64,000 bases of DNA from GWF2-38-69 sp965228125 (GCA_965228125.1 OZ245791.1:2666001-2730000); one strand, 5' to 3'; positions 26,313 to 35,956 are shown, numbered from the stretch's first letter. The notes: a model not told the origin generated them from the letters alone. Numbers and translations are program-made.

Positions 26313-27320
26313 TTATGCTAGAGTTTTTAAAACAGTTGACTCAGAGGTCTCGTTTGCCAAAATAGAGTATTGACCAAAAGCTGCCGGAATAAGAGCACTT
26401 CTCCCCTTAGGCAATTCGGTAGTCATACCATCTTTCTGGATAGATATAGAGTCGTTGACTGAAGTTATAATATGGAATTGTCCTGAGCCGCCGGAAGTCG
26501 TAGTGTCATCCCATTTTCCGGTAAGTCTGAGATCGTCAACCCTGAAGAAAGGGCAATATTGGATTATAGGAAACTTTCGGTTATGAGGAGTTCCACCAGT
26601 GACTCCCGATATTTTTGAGGATGATCTCTGCATGAAGTGTATACTTTGAAGGGCATTTTCCAAATGTAGTTCTCTAGGTTTTCCATCGGCTCCTATTCTT
26701 CCCCAATCGCTGATTCTAAAAGTAGTTTCGGAGTTCTGTTGAACTTCAAATAAAAGGTTTCCCTCGCCTATGGCATGAACAGTTCCGGCACTAATAAAAT
26801 ATGCGTCTCCGGGAACCGATTTGGATACTTGTAAATACTTCTCTACTTCAACAGACTGGCATGTTGAAAGGAAACTCCCCTTTGTAGCTTTGTGGTTCAA
26901 TCCAACAAATATTTTTGCGTCTTTTTTTGCTGCTATGATATACCACATCTCCGTTTTGGGTTCTGCTCCTTTGATTTTGCGGCATGTCGCCTCATCGGGA
27001 TGAACCTGTAGAGAGAGTCTTTGTCCTGCGTCAATAACCTTAACAAGAAGAGGAAAAAGTTTATTTGCGTACTTCTCTCCTACTAGACTGCCTCCATACG
27101 TCTCAATCAGTTCTCTAAGAGTCTTGCCCTTAAGAGAGCCATTTTCAACGACACTTTGAGAGCCAGGCCTATCGACAATTTCCCATGCCTCTCCAATTGG
27201 AAGGGTGGTTTTGGGTAAAGTTCTTCCGAGATGGCTTTGCATCATATCTCCACCCCAGATGATTTCTTTGTAAATCGGGGTGAAAAGAATGGGGTATAAG
27301 TTTTCTTTATCTAGTCTCAT
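26313..27320 (-). CDS. manA: mannose-6-phosphate isomerase, class I
   Basis: Interconverts mannose-6-phosphate and fructose-6-phosphate. The 335-residue cupin protein has the zinc-ligand segments SLQVHPDE, PKTEMWYI and AGTVHAIGEGNLLFEVQQ, followed by the arginine-containing TFRISDWGRIG. The length matches the short, Bacillus/Bacteroidota-like form of the enzyme rather than the 390-residue E. coli form. It begins the manA-argS-M15 unit; the 121 bases upstream separate it from the retropepsin-like gene. Confidence 0.93.
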   Translation of the reverse strand: MRLDKENLYPILFTPIYKEIIWGGDMMQSHLGRTLPKTTLPIGEAWEIVDRPGSQSVVENGSLKGKTLRELIETYGGSLVGEKYANKLFPLLVKVIDAGQRLSLQVHPDEATCRKIKGAEPKTEMWYIIAAKKDAKIFVGLNHKATKGSFLSTCQSVEVEKYLQVSKSVPGDAYFISAGTVHAIGEGNLLFEVQQNSETTFRISDWGRIGADGKPRELHLENALQSIHFMQRSSSKISGVTGGTPHNRKFPIIQYCPFFRVDDLRLTGKWDDTTTSGGSGQFHIITSVNDSISIQKDGMTTELPKGRSALIPAAFGQYSILANETSESTVLKTLA

Positions 27321-27441
27321 GTTAATATGCTCTCTCCTCTTTTAGTCGTCTGAGGCAAATGAAATGTTGTTGTTATATAAGCTGGATATTCAAATGATAG
27401 CCCTGAAGTGCGAAGTTTGCTACCGTGTCAGACACAAAGAT

Positions 27442-29256
27442 TTAGTTAATTTCTTTTGGGGTAAGGAGGAGTTTGCCGGCAGTATTGTTGAGTTCGACAT
27501 GGAATTTGTTTAGAAAACTCATGCCTAAAAGTCCTATTCCTTGGTCATCAGGAAGGTCTATTATAACAGCTTGGATATTGGATATTTTTCTGTTATTGAT
27601 TGTTATGGAGTCAAGAATTACTTCTTTTGTTCGGAAAATTCCGCTTGCTGTTGATATTGTTTTTTCTGTGCATGCAGAAGGCGCTATGTTTAGAGATGCC
27701 GCAGTTTTTGATGGAATGCTAACAAGGGTAGCCCCTGTGTCAACGATGAATTTTTGACGGACATTACCATTTATGATAGCATCCAGAAATATGGTGTTGG
27801 TCGGATTTGGTTCAAACTCTATGATAATTTTATTTTCCGAGGATTTTATATCGGCAATTATTTCCTTGATTCTCTTCACCTCAGGTATAAACTTTGCATC
27901 AAAATTCATGCTTTGTATTATAGATTCTGCTTTTTCCCAGTCTCCAAATTTCAGATAGATTTCTGCTTCAAGAAGTCTTATTTTTTGGTTATCAGGGAAG
28001 AGTAGGAGCGCTGTTTTACACACGGATTTAGCATTTGTATTATCATCTTTTACAATTAGAGATTCAATCCAATCGATATAAAGGCCTGATATAATAGCAT
28101 AAGTACGTGTTCTGAAACTGTCGGTGCTTTTATTCATGGCTAAGACATCGTTAAGCAAGTCAATAGCTTTGCCATAACCGTAAATACTCACATTGGCCTG
28201 GGCGAATATTTCTAGCGTATTCTTATTGTCAGTCATGGCAACAATTTCCGGGTCGAGCCTATCAGCTATCTCTCTTGTTGATCCAATTTCAGTTAGCCTA
28301 ACGCAAAAAGCTTCGGTCAAAAAGGATACTTTCCGAATATAATCAGCATTGTTTTTATCGTTTTTTTTCATAAATAAAACTAAATCTGAAAGATATTGAC
28401 TAAGCACATTTTTATCCAAGGAGTCCAGCTTCTTAGCTAGAGAATCTTTGTTGCTACACAGTAGATAGAGAATTGCTGAAGGGATAACGGGTTCATCAGA
28501 AGGTAGGGCACGTTCTTCGCCTAACCAAAGGTAGGCAATACTTTTTTGCATGGAAGGGAAAACCCACCCTACCAATTCATCGTCCTGAACTATTATGGAT
28601 GGTGCTTCTTTTTGTAAAAGGTTAGATTCTATGACTAATAAGTCCCCTTGTTTTTCTATTATTTTGAAAAGTTTTATTTCTGTTGGAGTCTTAGAGTCAG
28701 ATGAAAACAGATAGAAAGGGTTAGCAGCAGTCCAATCTCCTATTTTGTAAGCCTTATTGAGAAAGTTGTCTTTGTCCTTAAATGGCAGATTAATAAATAC
28801 TACATTATTATCTGTATCCCAGAAATAGGTTTCTATCGTTTTTTTATTGTTAACTTCTCCGCAAGTAATAGACGAAGCGCTTTTGATTAGGCTTAGTGGT
28901 ATGGCTGCAATATTTTGCCTAGACATATAAGTCTGGAAAGTCTTAATTTCCCCACTTGCATATGTTATGTCAATTCTTTCAAAATTCTGAGAAACTTCGT
29001 TATCTAATTTTTGATAATTTTCTTTTTCAGTCTTTCCTATTATGGCGGAGGAAATCTCCTTTTTTTCTGTGGCGGTTGTCTGGTTCTGTGATAGAGGAAA
29101 GAACGAAACTGCCACCCATACAAGGATGGCTAATGATATAGTGGAGTAGATGAGCAGTTTTTTTATACTAAAATGGTTAGATACTAATTCATAACCACAG
29201 TTTATACAGTGAAGTGTTCCTGCTTTATTTTCGTTTTTGCATTTTTTGCATATCAT
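27442..29256 (-). CDS. membrane protein with zinc ribbon, helical repeats and retropepsin-like protease domain
   Basis: The 604-residue protein combines unusual modules. Residues 3-20 form a zinc ribbon (CKKC and CINC pairs). One membrane segment lies at about 31-53. A middle region contains TPR-like helices (about 340-460, with AEIYLKFGDWEKAESIIQ). The C-terminus (about 480-604) is a retropepsin-like aspartic protease: FIVDTGATLVSIP with the catalytic Asp 506 in DTGA, and the closing GLLGMSFL. Bacterial single-lobe proteases of this kind are known as clan AA, but substrates are rarely known. It starts three bases after the hisC stop. The zinc ribbon would be cytoplasmic and the protease probably periplasmic. 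Confidence 0.75.
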   Translation of the reverse strand: MICKKCKNENKAGTLHCINCGYELVSNHFSIKKLLIYSTISLAILVWVAVSFFPLSQNQTTATEKKEISSAIIGKTEKENYQKLDNEVSQNFERIDITYASGEIKTFQTYMSRQNIAAIPLSLIKSASSITCGEVNNKKTIETYFWDTDNNVVFINLPFKDKDNFLNKAYKIGDWTAANPFYLFSSDSKTPTEIKLFKIIEKQGDLLVIESNLLQKEAPSIIVQDDELVGWVFPSMQKSIAYLWLGEERALPSDEPVIPSAILYLLCSNKDSLAKKLDSLDKNVLSQYLSDLVLFMKKNDKNNADYIRKVSFLTEAFCVRLTEIGSTREIADRLDPEIVAMTDNKNTLEIFAQANVSIYGYGKAIDLLNDVLAMNKSTDSFRTRTYAIISGLYIDWIESLIVKDDNTNAKSVCKTALLLFPDNQKIRLLEAEIYLKFGDWEKAESIIQSMNFDAKFIPEVKRIKEIIADIKSSENKIIIEFEPNPTNTIFLDAIINGNVRQKFIVDTGATLVSIPSKTAASLNIAPSACTEKTISTASGIFRTKEVILDSITINNRKISNIQAVIIDLPDDQGIGLLGMSFLNKFHVELNNTAGKLLLTPKEIN

Positions 29257-29259
29257 AGA

Positions 29260-30342
29260 CTATTTAGCGGTTAGGACGTAGTCTTTGCAGCATGTAATTA
29301 ATTTTTGCATGTCCTCATCCTTTCCTACCGTGATTCGGATGAATGCTTTAGTTTTATGAGCAGGAAAATATCTTACTAAAATGTTTTTGTGCCTGAGAAA
29401 AAGGAATAACTCGTTCCCGTTTTTATTGGGCGGGGAAGCCATTATAAAATTCGATTGAGAAGGGATGACTGTAAACCGAAGTTCTTTTAGGTTGTTGATG
29501 AGCTTTTCTCTTGTAGCCTTAATTTTAAAAATTATATCATTGAAATATGGTTGGTCATTCAGGGCACCGATAGCAAGAAGCTGAGAAAGCAAGCTGACAT
29601 TGTAGGAGTCTTTAACTTTGATCATTTCCTTGATAATAGATGGCGATGATATAGCCCAACCCAGCCTTACTCCTGCCATGGAATAACTTTTTGAGAGGGT
29701 TCTGGAAATTATTAAGTTATCAAATTTTTTAAGTAATCTCAGAGCGTTGTCATCGGCAAAATCTGCATATGCCTCGTCAACCACTACGATTCCTTGAAAT
29801 TTGGAGCATATTGTTTCTATTTCACTGATAGGAAAGGCGTTTCCAGTTGGCGAATTTGGGTTAGCTATAAAAAAGACCTTGAGATTTTGTTGTTGAGAAA
29901 GTTGATCCAGTTTGGATTGGAGGAAGTCACTTGGGATAGTAAAATCATCATTAAGACTAAGAGTATATGTTTGAGCACCCTGAATTGTGGACAGTATGCT
30001 ATATAAAGTGTATGATGGATCGAAACAAATGATTTTTTCACCCTCATCAACAAAGGTTCTTATAATTATATTAAGAATGTCGTCCGAACCATTTCCAGTT
30101 ATTAAGTTTTCAACGGTAAAACCATAAGTCTTAGCTATAGTTCTTCTTAAATCATCGGACAGCGGGTCGGGGTACAATCTTAATCTTCCCGATGAAAAAT
30201 TAGTGAGAAGTTTTGCTGCGCTAGGCGATGGGGGATATGGGTTTTCATTAGTATTCAACTTGATTAACCCTTCTTGCTTGGGCTGTTCTCCTGGAGTGTA
30301 CCCCTCCATATTTTTGATATTTTTTCTAAAGTAAGTATTCAT
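29260..30342 (-). CDS. hisC: histidinol-phosphate aminotransferase
   Basis: PLP-dependent transamination of imidazole-acetol phosphate in histidine synthesis. The 360-residue fold-type I enzyme shows KLNTNENPYPPSP at the start, ITGNGSDDILNI, the PLP-facing FIANPNSPTGN and DEAYADF, and the PLP lysine in SRTLSKSYSMAGVRLGW. It follows hisD by 27 bases; the next gene downstream, a retropepsin-like membrane protein, starts three bases after its stop. Other his genes are absent from the window. Confidence 0.95.
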   Translation of the reverse strand: MNTYFRKNIKNMEGYTPGEQPKQEGLIKLNTNENPYPPSPSAAKLLTNFSSGRLRLYPDPLSDDLRRTIAKTYGFTVENLITGNGSDDILNIIIRTFVDEGEKIICFDPSYTLYSILSTIQGAQTYTLSLNDDFTIPSDFLQSKLDQLSQQQNLKVFFIANPNSPTGNAFPISEIETICSKFQGIVVVDEAYADFADDNALRLLKKFDNLIISRTLSKSYSMAGVRLGWAISSPSIIKEMIKVKDSYNVSLLSQLLAIGALNDQPYFNDIIFKIKATREKLINNLKELRFTVIPSQSNFIMASPPNKNGNELFLFLRHKNILVRYFPAHKTKAFIRITVGKDEDMQKLITCCKDYVLTAK

Positions 30343-30369
30343 GTTTGGCTATATAAAGTAATAAGTTAA

Positions 30370-31674
30370 CTATAGTCCGGTATAGTTACTGAATCTAATA
30401 AGAGCGCAATTGCCGTGGGCATCAAGGCCTTCCATTTCGGCAAATCGCTCTATTATAGGGACTTCTTTCTCCAATGCGTCTTTGGAATATTTAATCAAAC
30501 TCGACCTTCTTATAAAAGTGTTAATAGTTATACCACTAAAATATTTAGCGCTTCCGCCTGTAGGCAGTACATGACTTGGCCCCGCCACGAAGTCGCCGAC
30601 ACTTTCAGGAGTGAATTCTCCTAGAAATATTGCGCCGGCAGTGGTTATTTTTTCAGCAAAGTCATCAAAATATTTGCACATAATCTCCAAATGTTCAGGA
30701 GCATAATTATTGGCTATCTCTATTGAGTGTTCTGTGTTTTCTGTTTCAATAAGAATAATACCGTCAGCCATTACCTTTTTTATAGCAGAAGAACGTTTAA
30801 GCCTTTTAACTTGTTTTTCAAGAGAATCCTTAACTCTTTCTATCAAAGCATGAGAAGTTGAAAGCAACACGGCTTGCTCGTGTCCGCTTCCGTGTTCCGC
30901 CTGTGATAACAAATCTGCAGCTATGAAGTTTGGGTTATTGGAATTGTCTGCGATAATCAGAATTTCGGAAGGCCCTGCTATCATGTCTATTGCTACATCG
31001 CCATAAACAAACTTCTTTGCGGCGGTCACATATGCATTTCCCGGGCCTACTATTTTTTCAACTTTTTGGATGCTTTGCGTTCCGTAAGCCAAAGCTGCAA
31101 TGGCATAGGCTCCCCCCAGTTTGTATATTTCCGATGCGCCGGCTTTGTGCATGGAGAAGAGAAGTTCGGGGTTTATTTTTCCATTTTTGTCAGATGGGGT
31201 TACGGCAGCAATATTAGTCACACCTGCTGCTTTTGCTATACCTATTGTGTGGATAGCGGTCGAAACTAAAGGTGCTGTCCCGCCTGGGATATAAGTTCCT
31301 ATTCTCGAAAAAGGTGAGAATGTCTCTCCTAATTGGACTCCGTTTCTTGGGGAATAAGTCCAATTTTTAGGTTTCTGTTTCAAAGCAAAAGATGTGATAT
31401 TTTCTAAGGCCGTAATAATTGCATTTTTTTTGGCTTCAGAAACCAAAGAATCAGCTTCTTTGATTTCATCTTCTGAAACTAAAAATTGACCCGGATCCAA
31501 TGCTGCTTTGTCGAATTTAAGAGCATATTCGGCAATGGCGACGTCCCCTCTAATTTTCACATCTTCAAGGATGGGGAGAACTTCTTTAGCTATATCTTCA
31601 GAAAAAGCTTTTCTGTGATATAACAGTTCAATCTTTTCTTCAAAGTCCTTCTCTCTGTAACTTAATATCTTCAT
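30370..31674 (-). CDS. hisD: histidinol dehydrogenase
   Basis: NAD-dependent zinc enzyme that oxidises L-histidinol to histidine in two steps. The 434-residue product shows the family marks YIPGGTAPLVSTAIH, IVGPGNAYVTAAKK, IDMIAGPSEILIIAD, LLSQAEHGSGHEQAVL (zinc-ligand Gln/His region) and GPSHVLPTGG. Length is normal. It lies 22 bases after the amino-acid permease gene and 27 bases before hisC, so the three may be co-transcribed. Confidence 0.96.
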   Translation of the reverse strand: MKILSYREKDFEEKIELLYHRKAFSEDIAKEVLPILEDVKIRGDVAIAEYALKFDKAALDPGQFLVSEDEIKEADSLVSEAKKNAIITALENITSFALKQKPKNWTYSPRNGVQLGETFSPFSRIGTYIPGGTAPLVSTAIHTIGIAKAAGVTNIAAVTPSDKNGKINPELLFSMHKAGASEIYKLGGAYAIAALAYGTQSIQKVEKIVGPGNAYVTAAKKFVYGDVAIDMIAGPSEILIIADNSNNPNFIAADLLSQAEHGSGHEQAVLLSTSHALIERVKDSLEKQVKRLKRSSAIKKVMADGIILIETENTEHSIEIANNYAPEHLEIMCKYFDDFAEKITTAGAIFLGEFTPESVGDFVAGPSHVLPTGGSAKYFSGITINTFIRRSSLIKYSKDALEKEVPIIERFAEMEGLDAHGNCALIRFSNYTGL

Positions 31675-31696
31675 TTAGCGGTTTTTCTTCAATATA

Positions 31697-33295
31697 TTAA
31701 TCTTTTCTATCTCTGGTAACGCTACTGTCTATTTGATGCTGAATATGTTCAGGGGCGAGTGTGAACTTTGCGGAAAGATATAGGGCTATACCTGAGGTAA
31801 CAGCTATAAATATAAGGCTGTATAATCCGGTTAATTTGCCTAATCCATTACCATAGTCTCCTAATTTTGAGGAGATAATTATGGTGATCAGGTAAAACCA
31901 TAACCACATAGAGGCTTTCCAGTCTTCTTTGAAATCCTGAAAACCTTTTCCTGTAGTTTTCTGGAATATTACAGTCACAATAATACAAAAGAGAAAGAAC
32001 CATGCGACTTTTGAAATAGTCTCCCAACCTACCCAGTAAATTAAAAGGGTAGTTATGAAAAATGCGGCATAAGCCCAAGCATATCCCCAAGGCAGTTTTA
32101 ATGGGCGCAGGTGCGATGGGAGTTTGACTCTGAGCGCTAGCATACACACTGGAGCCAAGCCATAGGAAATAGCAAAAAGGCAAGTCAATAAACTGGCAAT
32201 CTGATCCCAGTTTTTGAAAAACTGAAATATAATGACAGCAAGAATAAAGTTAATCCATACAGTGAGAGCCGATTCATTTCTCTTATTAAGCTTAAGCAAC
32301 ACCTGAGGGGCATAACCATTTGCGGCTATTCCGTAGAGCGATCTTGCTGCGCTTGTGCAGTAAACAAGTGCAGCTGCCAGAGGCGAGATTATCGCAGCAA
32401 AATAGAGAATTGGAATGGCCCAATTTATGCCGTGCTCAGCAAGGAGGCTCACAAAGGGACTCTGGTCATTCATTAATGCCAGATGAGTCCAACCATTTTT
32501 CAGGTCCTGGGGAGAGAGAGCTGCAATGAAACCTGTTTGAAGAAATATAAAAACAACCATGCAAAGCACCACTGAACCGACTATAGCGAAAGGGACAGAA
32601 AAATTAGGGTTTTTTGCTTCCCCTGCCATTTCCGAAGCCTGTTTGAATGCATTGTATGAAAAGATCACGCCGCCTGCAGATATAGCTGCAAATACGCCAT
32701 GCCATCCGAACGGGGCAAATTCAATCAGGGTTTTTACTACAGGTTTGCCCGCAGCCTGTATATGGAAGTATGAATCAAAAAGGAGAACGCTCACAAAAAG
32801 GGGCACAACTATTTTTATCAGGGTAAGAAAAGTATTGAATCTTACAATGAACTTTACAGAATAGGTGTTTATGACGCTCATGAAAAACAGCAGAATTGTA
32901 GCTACAACATAGCCCATGAATGTAAGTCCGCCTTTCCCCGGATATATTATTGATGGGAAGTAGAAAGACAAGTATTGCATAACAGCCAGCACTTCTATTA
33001 CTGTCAAGGTTACATAGCAGAACCATGTGTTAAGGGAGCAGAATATCCCTACTACTTTTCCATGTGTGAACTGAGGTATTCTGACACTGGAGCCTGACAC
33101 TGGAACTGACGACCCCAATTCCGCAAAGGTGAAAGCGATAACAATTACAAGCATTCCGCCGATTATCCATGACAAAATAGCGGCGGGGCCAGCTATCTGC
33201 GCGGCGTAAAATGAACCGAATAACCAACCTGAACCAAGAATTGCGCTTACTGAAATAAACAGAAGCCCGAGTGGTGAAATTGTCCTGTTTCTCAT
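31697..33295 (-). CDS. APC-family amino-acid permease
   Basis: Inner-membrane amino-acid:proton symporter or antiporter. About 13 hydrophobic segments are present; TM1 has the unwound helix motif ISVSAILGSGWLFG and the following AGPAAILSWIIGG, typical of APC transporters and close in style to aspartate-proton symporters (YveA type). I chose ATG at 33295 (532 residues) because AGGAAG lies five bases before it; an upstream ATG at 33349 lacks a ribosome site. Location ahead of hisD-hisC suggests co-regulation with amino-acid supply, but the substrate is unknown. Confidence 0.85.
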   Translation of the reverse strand: MRNRTISPLGLLFISVSAILGSGWLFGSFYAAQIAGPAAILSWIIGGMLVIVIAFTFAELGSSVPVSGSSVRIPQFTHGKVVGIFCSLNTWFCYVTLTVIEVLAVMQYLSFYFPSIIYPGKGGLTFMGYVVATILLFFMSVINTYSVKFIVRFNTFLTLIKIVVPLFVSVLLFDSYFHIQAAGKPVVKTLIEFAPFGWHGVFAAISAGGVIFSYNAFKQASEMAGEAKNPNFSVPFAIVGSVVLCMVVFIFLQTGFIAALSPQDLKNGWTHLALMNDQSPFVSLLAEHGINWAIPILYFAAIISPLAAALVYCTSAARSLYGIAANGYAPQVLLKLNKRNESALTVWINFILAVIIFQFFKNWDQIASLLTCLFAISYGLAPVCMLALRVKLPSHLRPLKLPWGYAWAYAAFFITTLLIYWVGWETISKVAWFFLFCIIVTVIFQKTTGKGFQDFKEDWKASMWLWFYLITIIISSKLGDYGNGLGKLTGLYSLIFIAVTSGIALYLSAKFTLAPEHIQHQIDSSVTRDRKD

Positions 33296-33373
33296 ATCTC
33301 TTCCTTTTGTATTTTTTAGTTTCCAAAAACTAACTAATGATTTTAACATAATATTCTAAACAATGTACTATTA

Positions 33374-33402
33374 TTGAAAAAATAGCTAAACTTAAATATT
33401 CT
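33374..33402 (+). promoter_or_regulatory. candidate promoter of the acetolactate synthase operon
   Basis: TTGAAA at 33374-33379, 17 bases, TATTCT at 33397-33402. The -10 box lies within the left arm of the inverted repeat at 33394-33431, so a protein binding that repeat could block transcription. Confidence 0.5.
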
Positions 33403-33431
33403 TAGGGAATTATCTGAGGATAAGAATATTT
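33394..33431. repeat. 11-bp inverted repeat over the alsS promoter/leader, possible operator
   Basis: AAATATTCTTA (33394-33404) and TAAGAATATTT (33421-33431) are exact complements separated by 16 bases, ending 28 bases before the alsS start. It could be a two-site operator or a leader hairpin. No regulator gene is adjacent. Confidence 0.55.
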
Positions 33432-33459
33432 CAATTTATTTTATTTGAAGGTAAATGAT

Positions 33460-35124
33460 ATGAGTTTTGAAGTTACCGGTGCCCAGCTTTTAGTGAAATG
33501 TCTCGAGAAAAATGCCGTTAAATTTATTTTCGGTATTCCTGGAGCGAAAATAGATGCTGTATTTGACGCCTTGTTGGATTCTCCTATAAGGCTGATTTTA
33601 TGTAGGCATGAACAAAATGCCGCATTTATGGCAGCAGCCTATGGGCGACTTACTGGGGAGCCAGGCGTGGTGCTTGTGACGTCAGGCCCAGGAGTTTGCA
33701 ATCTTGCGACAGGGCTTTTGACAGCCACAACGGAAGGTGATCCTGTTATTGCTCTCGGTGGTAGTGTGTCTAGAGATATGCTGTTAAAGAGTTCTCATCA
33801 AAACACTGATAATGCAAGAATCATGGAAGCAGTCACCAAGAAAAGCGTTTCCATAAACGATGTGAAAAATATTCCTGAAATTATTGAAAATGCTTTTAGA
33901 ATTTCCAAGGCTCCGAGAAAAGGTGCTTGTTTTATAAGTGTACCTAGTGACGTTCTTAGAGAAATTACAAGAGAAACAGCTCTTAATGAAAGCAGAAGCA
34001 TTCATTATGGGATGGCTCCTGAAAGTGAGTTGATAAGAGCGTCAAAACTCATAACTGAAGCAAAGCTGCCAGTACTTTTTTTAGGAGAAGATGCAAGTTT
34101 GGAGAAAAATGTCGGGCCGTTAAGGGATCTGATAAAAAAGCACAAACTGCCAGTAATTGCTACTTATCAGGGAGCAGGGGTTGTGTCAAGAGAACTCTTT
34201 AGCAACTTTATAGGAAGAGTAGGATTATTCAGGAACCAACCTGGGGATCGTCTTCTGGATGAAGCGGATGTAGTCATTACTGTGGGCTATAATCCTGTGG
34301 AATATGACCCTGAAATATGGAATGCCTCACGCTTGAAAGTGATAGTACATATTGATTCTGTTCCGTCTCAAATTCATTTGTGTTATCAACCGTCTGCTGA
34401 AGTATTGGGAGATATTTCATATAATATTGGCGCTCTCTCAGAAATGCTTTTTCTACCTATTGTAGTACCTAGGATAAGAAAAGTGATTGATAATTTGCAC
34501 GGTGAGTTATTAAAAAATATAAATTATGGCCTTAATGATTACAAAAAAGATATAATACATCCTCTTCAGTTTATCAAGGCCTTCAGAGATTATGTGAACG
34601 ACGATGATCTGGTAATGTGCGATATTGGTACTGTTTATATGTGGATGGCAAGATATTTTATTGTGTATAAACCAAGGCAGATTTTTTTCAGCAACGGGCA
34701 GCAGACTTTAGGAGTGGCTTTGCCTTGGGCCATTTCAGCTAAGCTCACTTATCCCGAAAAACGAATTTTCTCAATCTCAGGAGATGGAGGGTTTCTCTTC
34801 TCTTCCATGGAGTTAGAGACTGCGGTTAGAGAAAAACTGCCATTTATCCACTTCATATGGACAGACGGGACTTATAATATGGTATTAGAGCAAGAAACAT
34901 TAAAGTACAAAAGAAAGAGCGGAGTTGATATCGGAGCAATAGATATCGTCTCTTATGCGAAAGCTTTTGGAGCGAAAGGCTATAAAATGAACTCCATTGA
35001 AGACTTTAAAGGTATTCTTGATGAAGCCGTATGTTCTGAAGTCCCTGTGCTAATAGACATACCAATAGATTACTCGGGAAACAAAGAGCTGTTTGTAACC
35101 TTAAATCACAACATCTCAATCTGA
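33460..35124 (+). CDS. alsS: acetolactate synthase, catabolic AlsS type
   Basis: ThDP enzyme condensing two pyruvates to 2-acetolactate. The product (554 residues) follows Bacillus AlsS closely: FGIPGAKIDAVFD, RHEQNAAFMAAAYGRLTG with the ThDP Glu, LVTSGPGVCNLATGL, and the catabolic-type block FIGRVGLFRNQPGDRLLDEADV. The ThDP-binding GDGGF...N motif is present as ISGDGGFLFSS. Start: ATG at 33460 has GAAGG eight bases before it; an in-frame TTG 15 bases upstream is less likely. No regulatory subunit gene (ilvH/N) is adjacent, which fits the catabolic role. The next gene follows 13 bases after the stop. Confidence 0.9.
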   Translation: MSFEVTGAQLLVKCLEKNAVKFIFGIPGAKIDAVFDALLDSPIRLILCRHEQNAAFMAAAYGRLTGEPGVVLVTSGPGVCNLATGLLTATTEGDPVIALGGSVSRDMLLKSSHQNTDNARIMEAVTKKSVSINDVKNIPEIIENAFRISKAPRKGACFISVPSDVLREITRETALNESRSIHYGMAPESELIRASKLITEAKLPVLFLGEDASLEKNVGPLRDLIKKHKLPVIATYQGAGVVSRELFSNFIGRVGLFRNQPGDRLLDEADVVITVGYNPVEYDPEIWNASRLKVIVHIDSVPSQIHLCYQPSAEVLGDISYNIGALSEMLFLPIVVPRIRKVIDNLHGELLKNINYGLNDYKKDIIHPLQFIKAFRDYVNDDDLVMCDIGTVYMWMARYFIVYKPRQIFFSNGQQTLGVALPWAISAKLTYPEKRIFSISGDGGFLFSSMELETAVREKLPFIHFIWTDGTYNMVLEQETLKYKRKSGVDIGAIDIVSYAKAFGAKGYKMNSIEDFKGILDEAVCSEVPVLIDIPIDYSGNKELFVTLNHNISI

Positions 35125-35137
35125 TTTTTGGATATTT

Positions 35138-35956
35138 ATGAAAGATTTGAAAATAAGAAATAAAAGTGAGAAAGGAAATATCCTTGCATATATAGGGTCA
35201 GTGGACAATGTGATAAACGGCATAGTCCCAGAAGAACTTAAGAACAGGCGTTTTGATGCTTCTAAGGTTAAGTTCGGATTTGAGTTGGGATCTCCTCAAG
35301 GAATATATAACCTTGGCGAATGCATCCTGATGAACTCTCTGATATATTCGAGCAGAACAGACAAAACGCGCAAAGAAAGAGACCCTTTAATGTGGGGCCC
35401 TGAGTTTGTAACTTCAGGAATGTTTTTAGTTCCTCAAGGCTGTGTTGAAAATATGGAGATTTCATATTGTTCGCTTGAAAGAAGTTTAACCTTAGAAAGT
35501 ATTTACCGTCAAATTTATTTAATATCAGAAAAGCCTCTTGCCGTAATTGGGTGCGCTGAACTAAGCTTGCTCAGATCAAAGTCAATAACATATTCCCCCA
35601 TAGAAAAAGAAAATATTTTTACTTATGAAAAGAAATATTTTACAGAGGCAGAACTTCATGATACCAATATGAGCATTGCCTTTATGGGCGTTATAAGTAA
35701 CATGGAGAGAAAAGATGAAAAAGACATAAATAAGAAACTTGAGTCGGTTCTCTATTATAATCCTTACAATAAGCAGAAGTCAAACCTTGTCTCGCATACT
35801 CATGCGGCGATCCTGACAAATCCAATAGTGGAAATATCCGAAGTTCAACCTCACAATGTCAAGGAAATAATACATATAATGGATACTTCTTTAGTTCGGT
35901 ATATGAAAGCTGATATTTATTTTATAGACGATATTGTGGAATACGAAGAGAAATAA
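35138..35956 (+). CDS. 272-residue protein of unknown function, partner of alsS
   Basis: I do not recognise this protein. It has no signal peptide or membrane segment and looks like mixed alpha/beta. It is 13 bases after alsS, where other organisms carry acetolactate decarboxylase (alsD). Overall shape is loosely similar to AlsD: an N-terminal domain with FGFELGSPQGIYNLGECIL (cf. the FGIGTFNKLDGELI area) and a late His-x-His (SHTHAAIL, about residues 219-223) where AlsD has its metal-binding His-x-His. The GGHV metal motif of AlsD is missing, so identity with AlsD is not shown. A diverged decarboxylase or an unrelated companion are both possible. Confidence 0.7.
   Translation: MKDLKIRNKSEKGNILAYIGSVDNVINGIVPEELKNRRFDASKVKFGFELGSPQGIYNLGECILMNSLIYSSRTDKTRKERDPLMWGPEFVTSGMFLVPQGCVENMEISYCSLERSLTLESIYRQIYLISEKPLAVIGCAELSLLRSKSITYSPIEKENIFTYEKKYFTEAELHDTNMSIAFMGVISNMERKDEKDINKKLESVLYYNPYNKQKSNLVSHTHAAILTNPIVEISEVQPHNVKEIIHIMDTSLVRYMKADIYFIDDIVEYEEK

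Noticed and set aside
33445..33459. TTG start for alsS 15 bases upstream of the chosen ATG
   Set aside because: The GAAGG ribosome site overlaps the TTG itself and is correctly spaced for the ATG at 33460.
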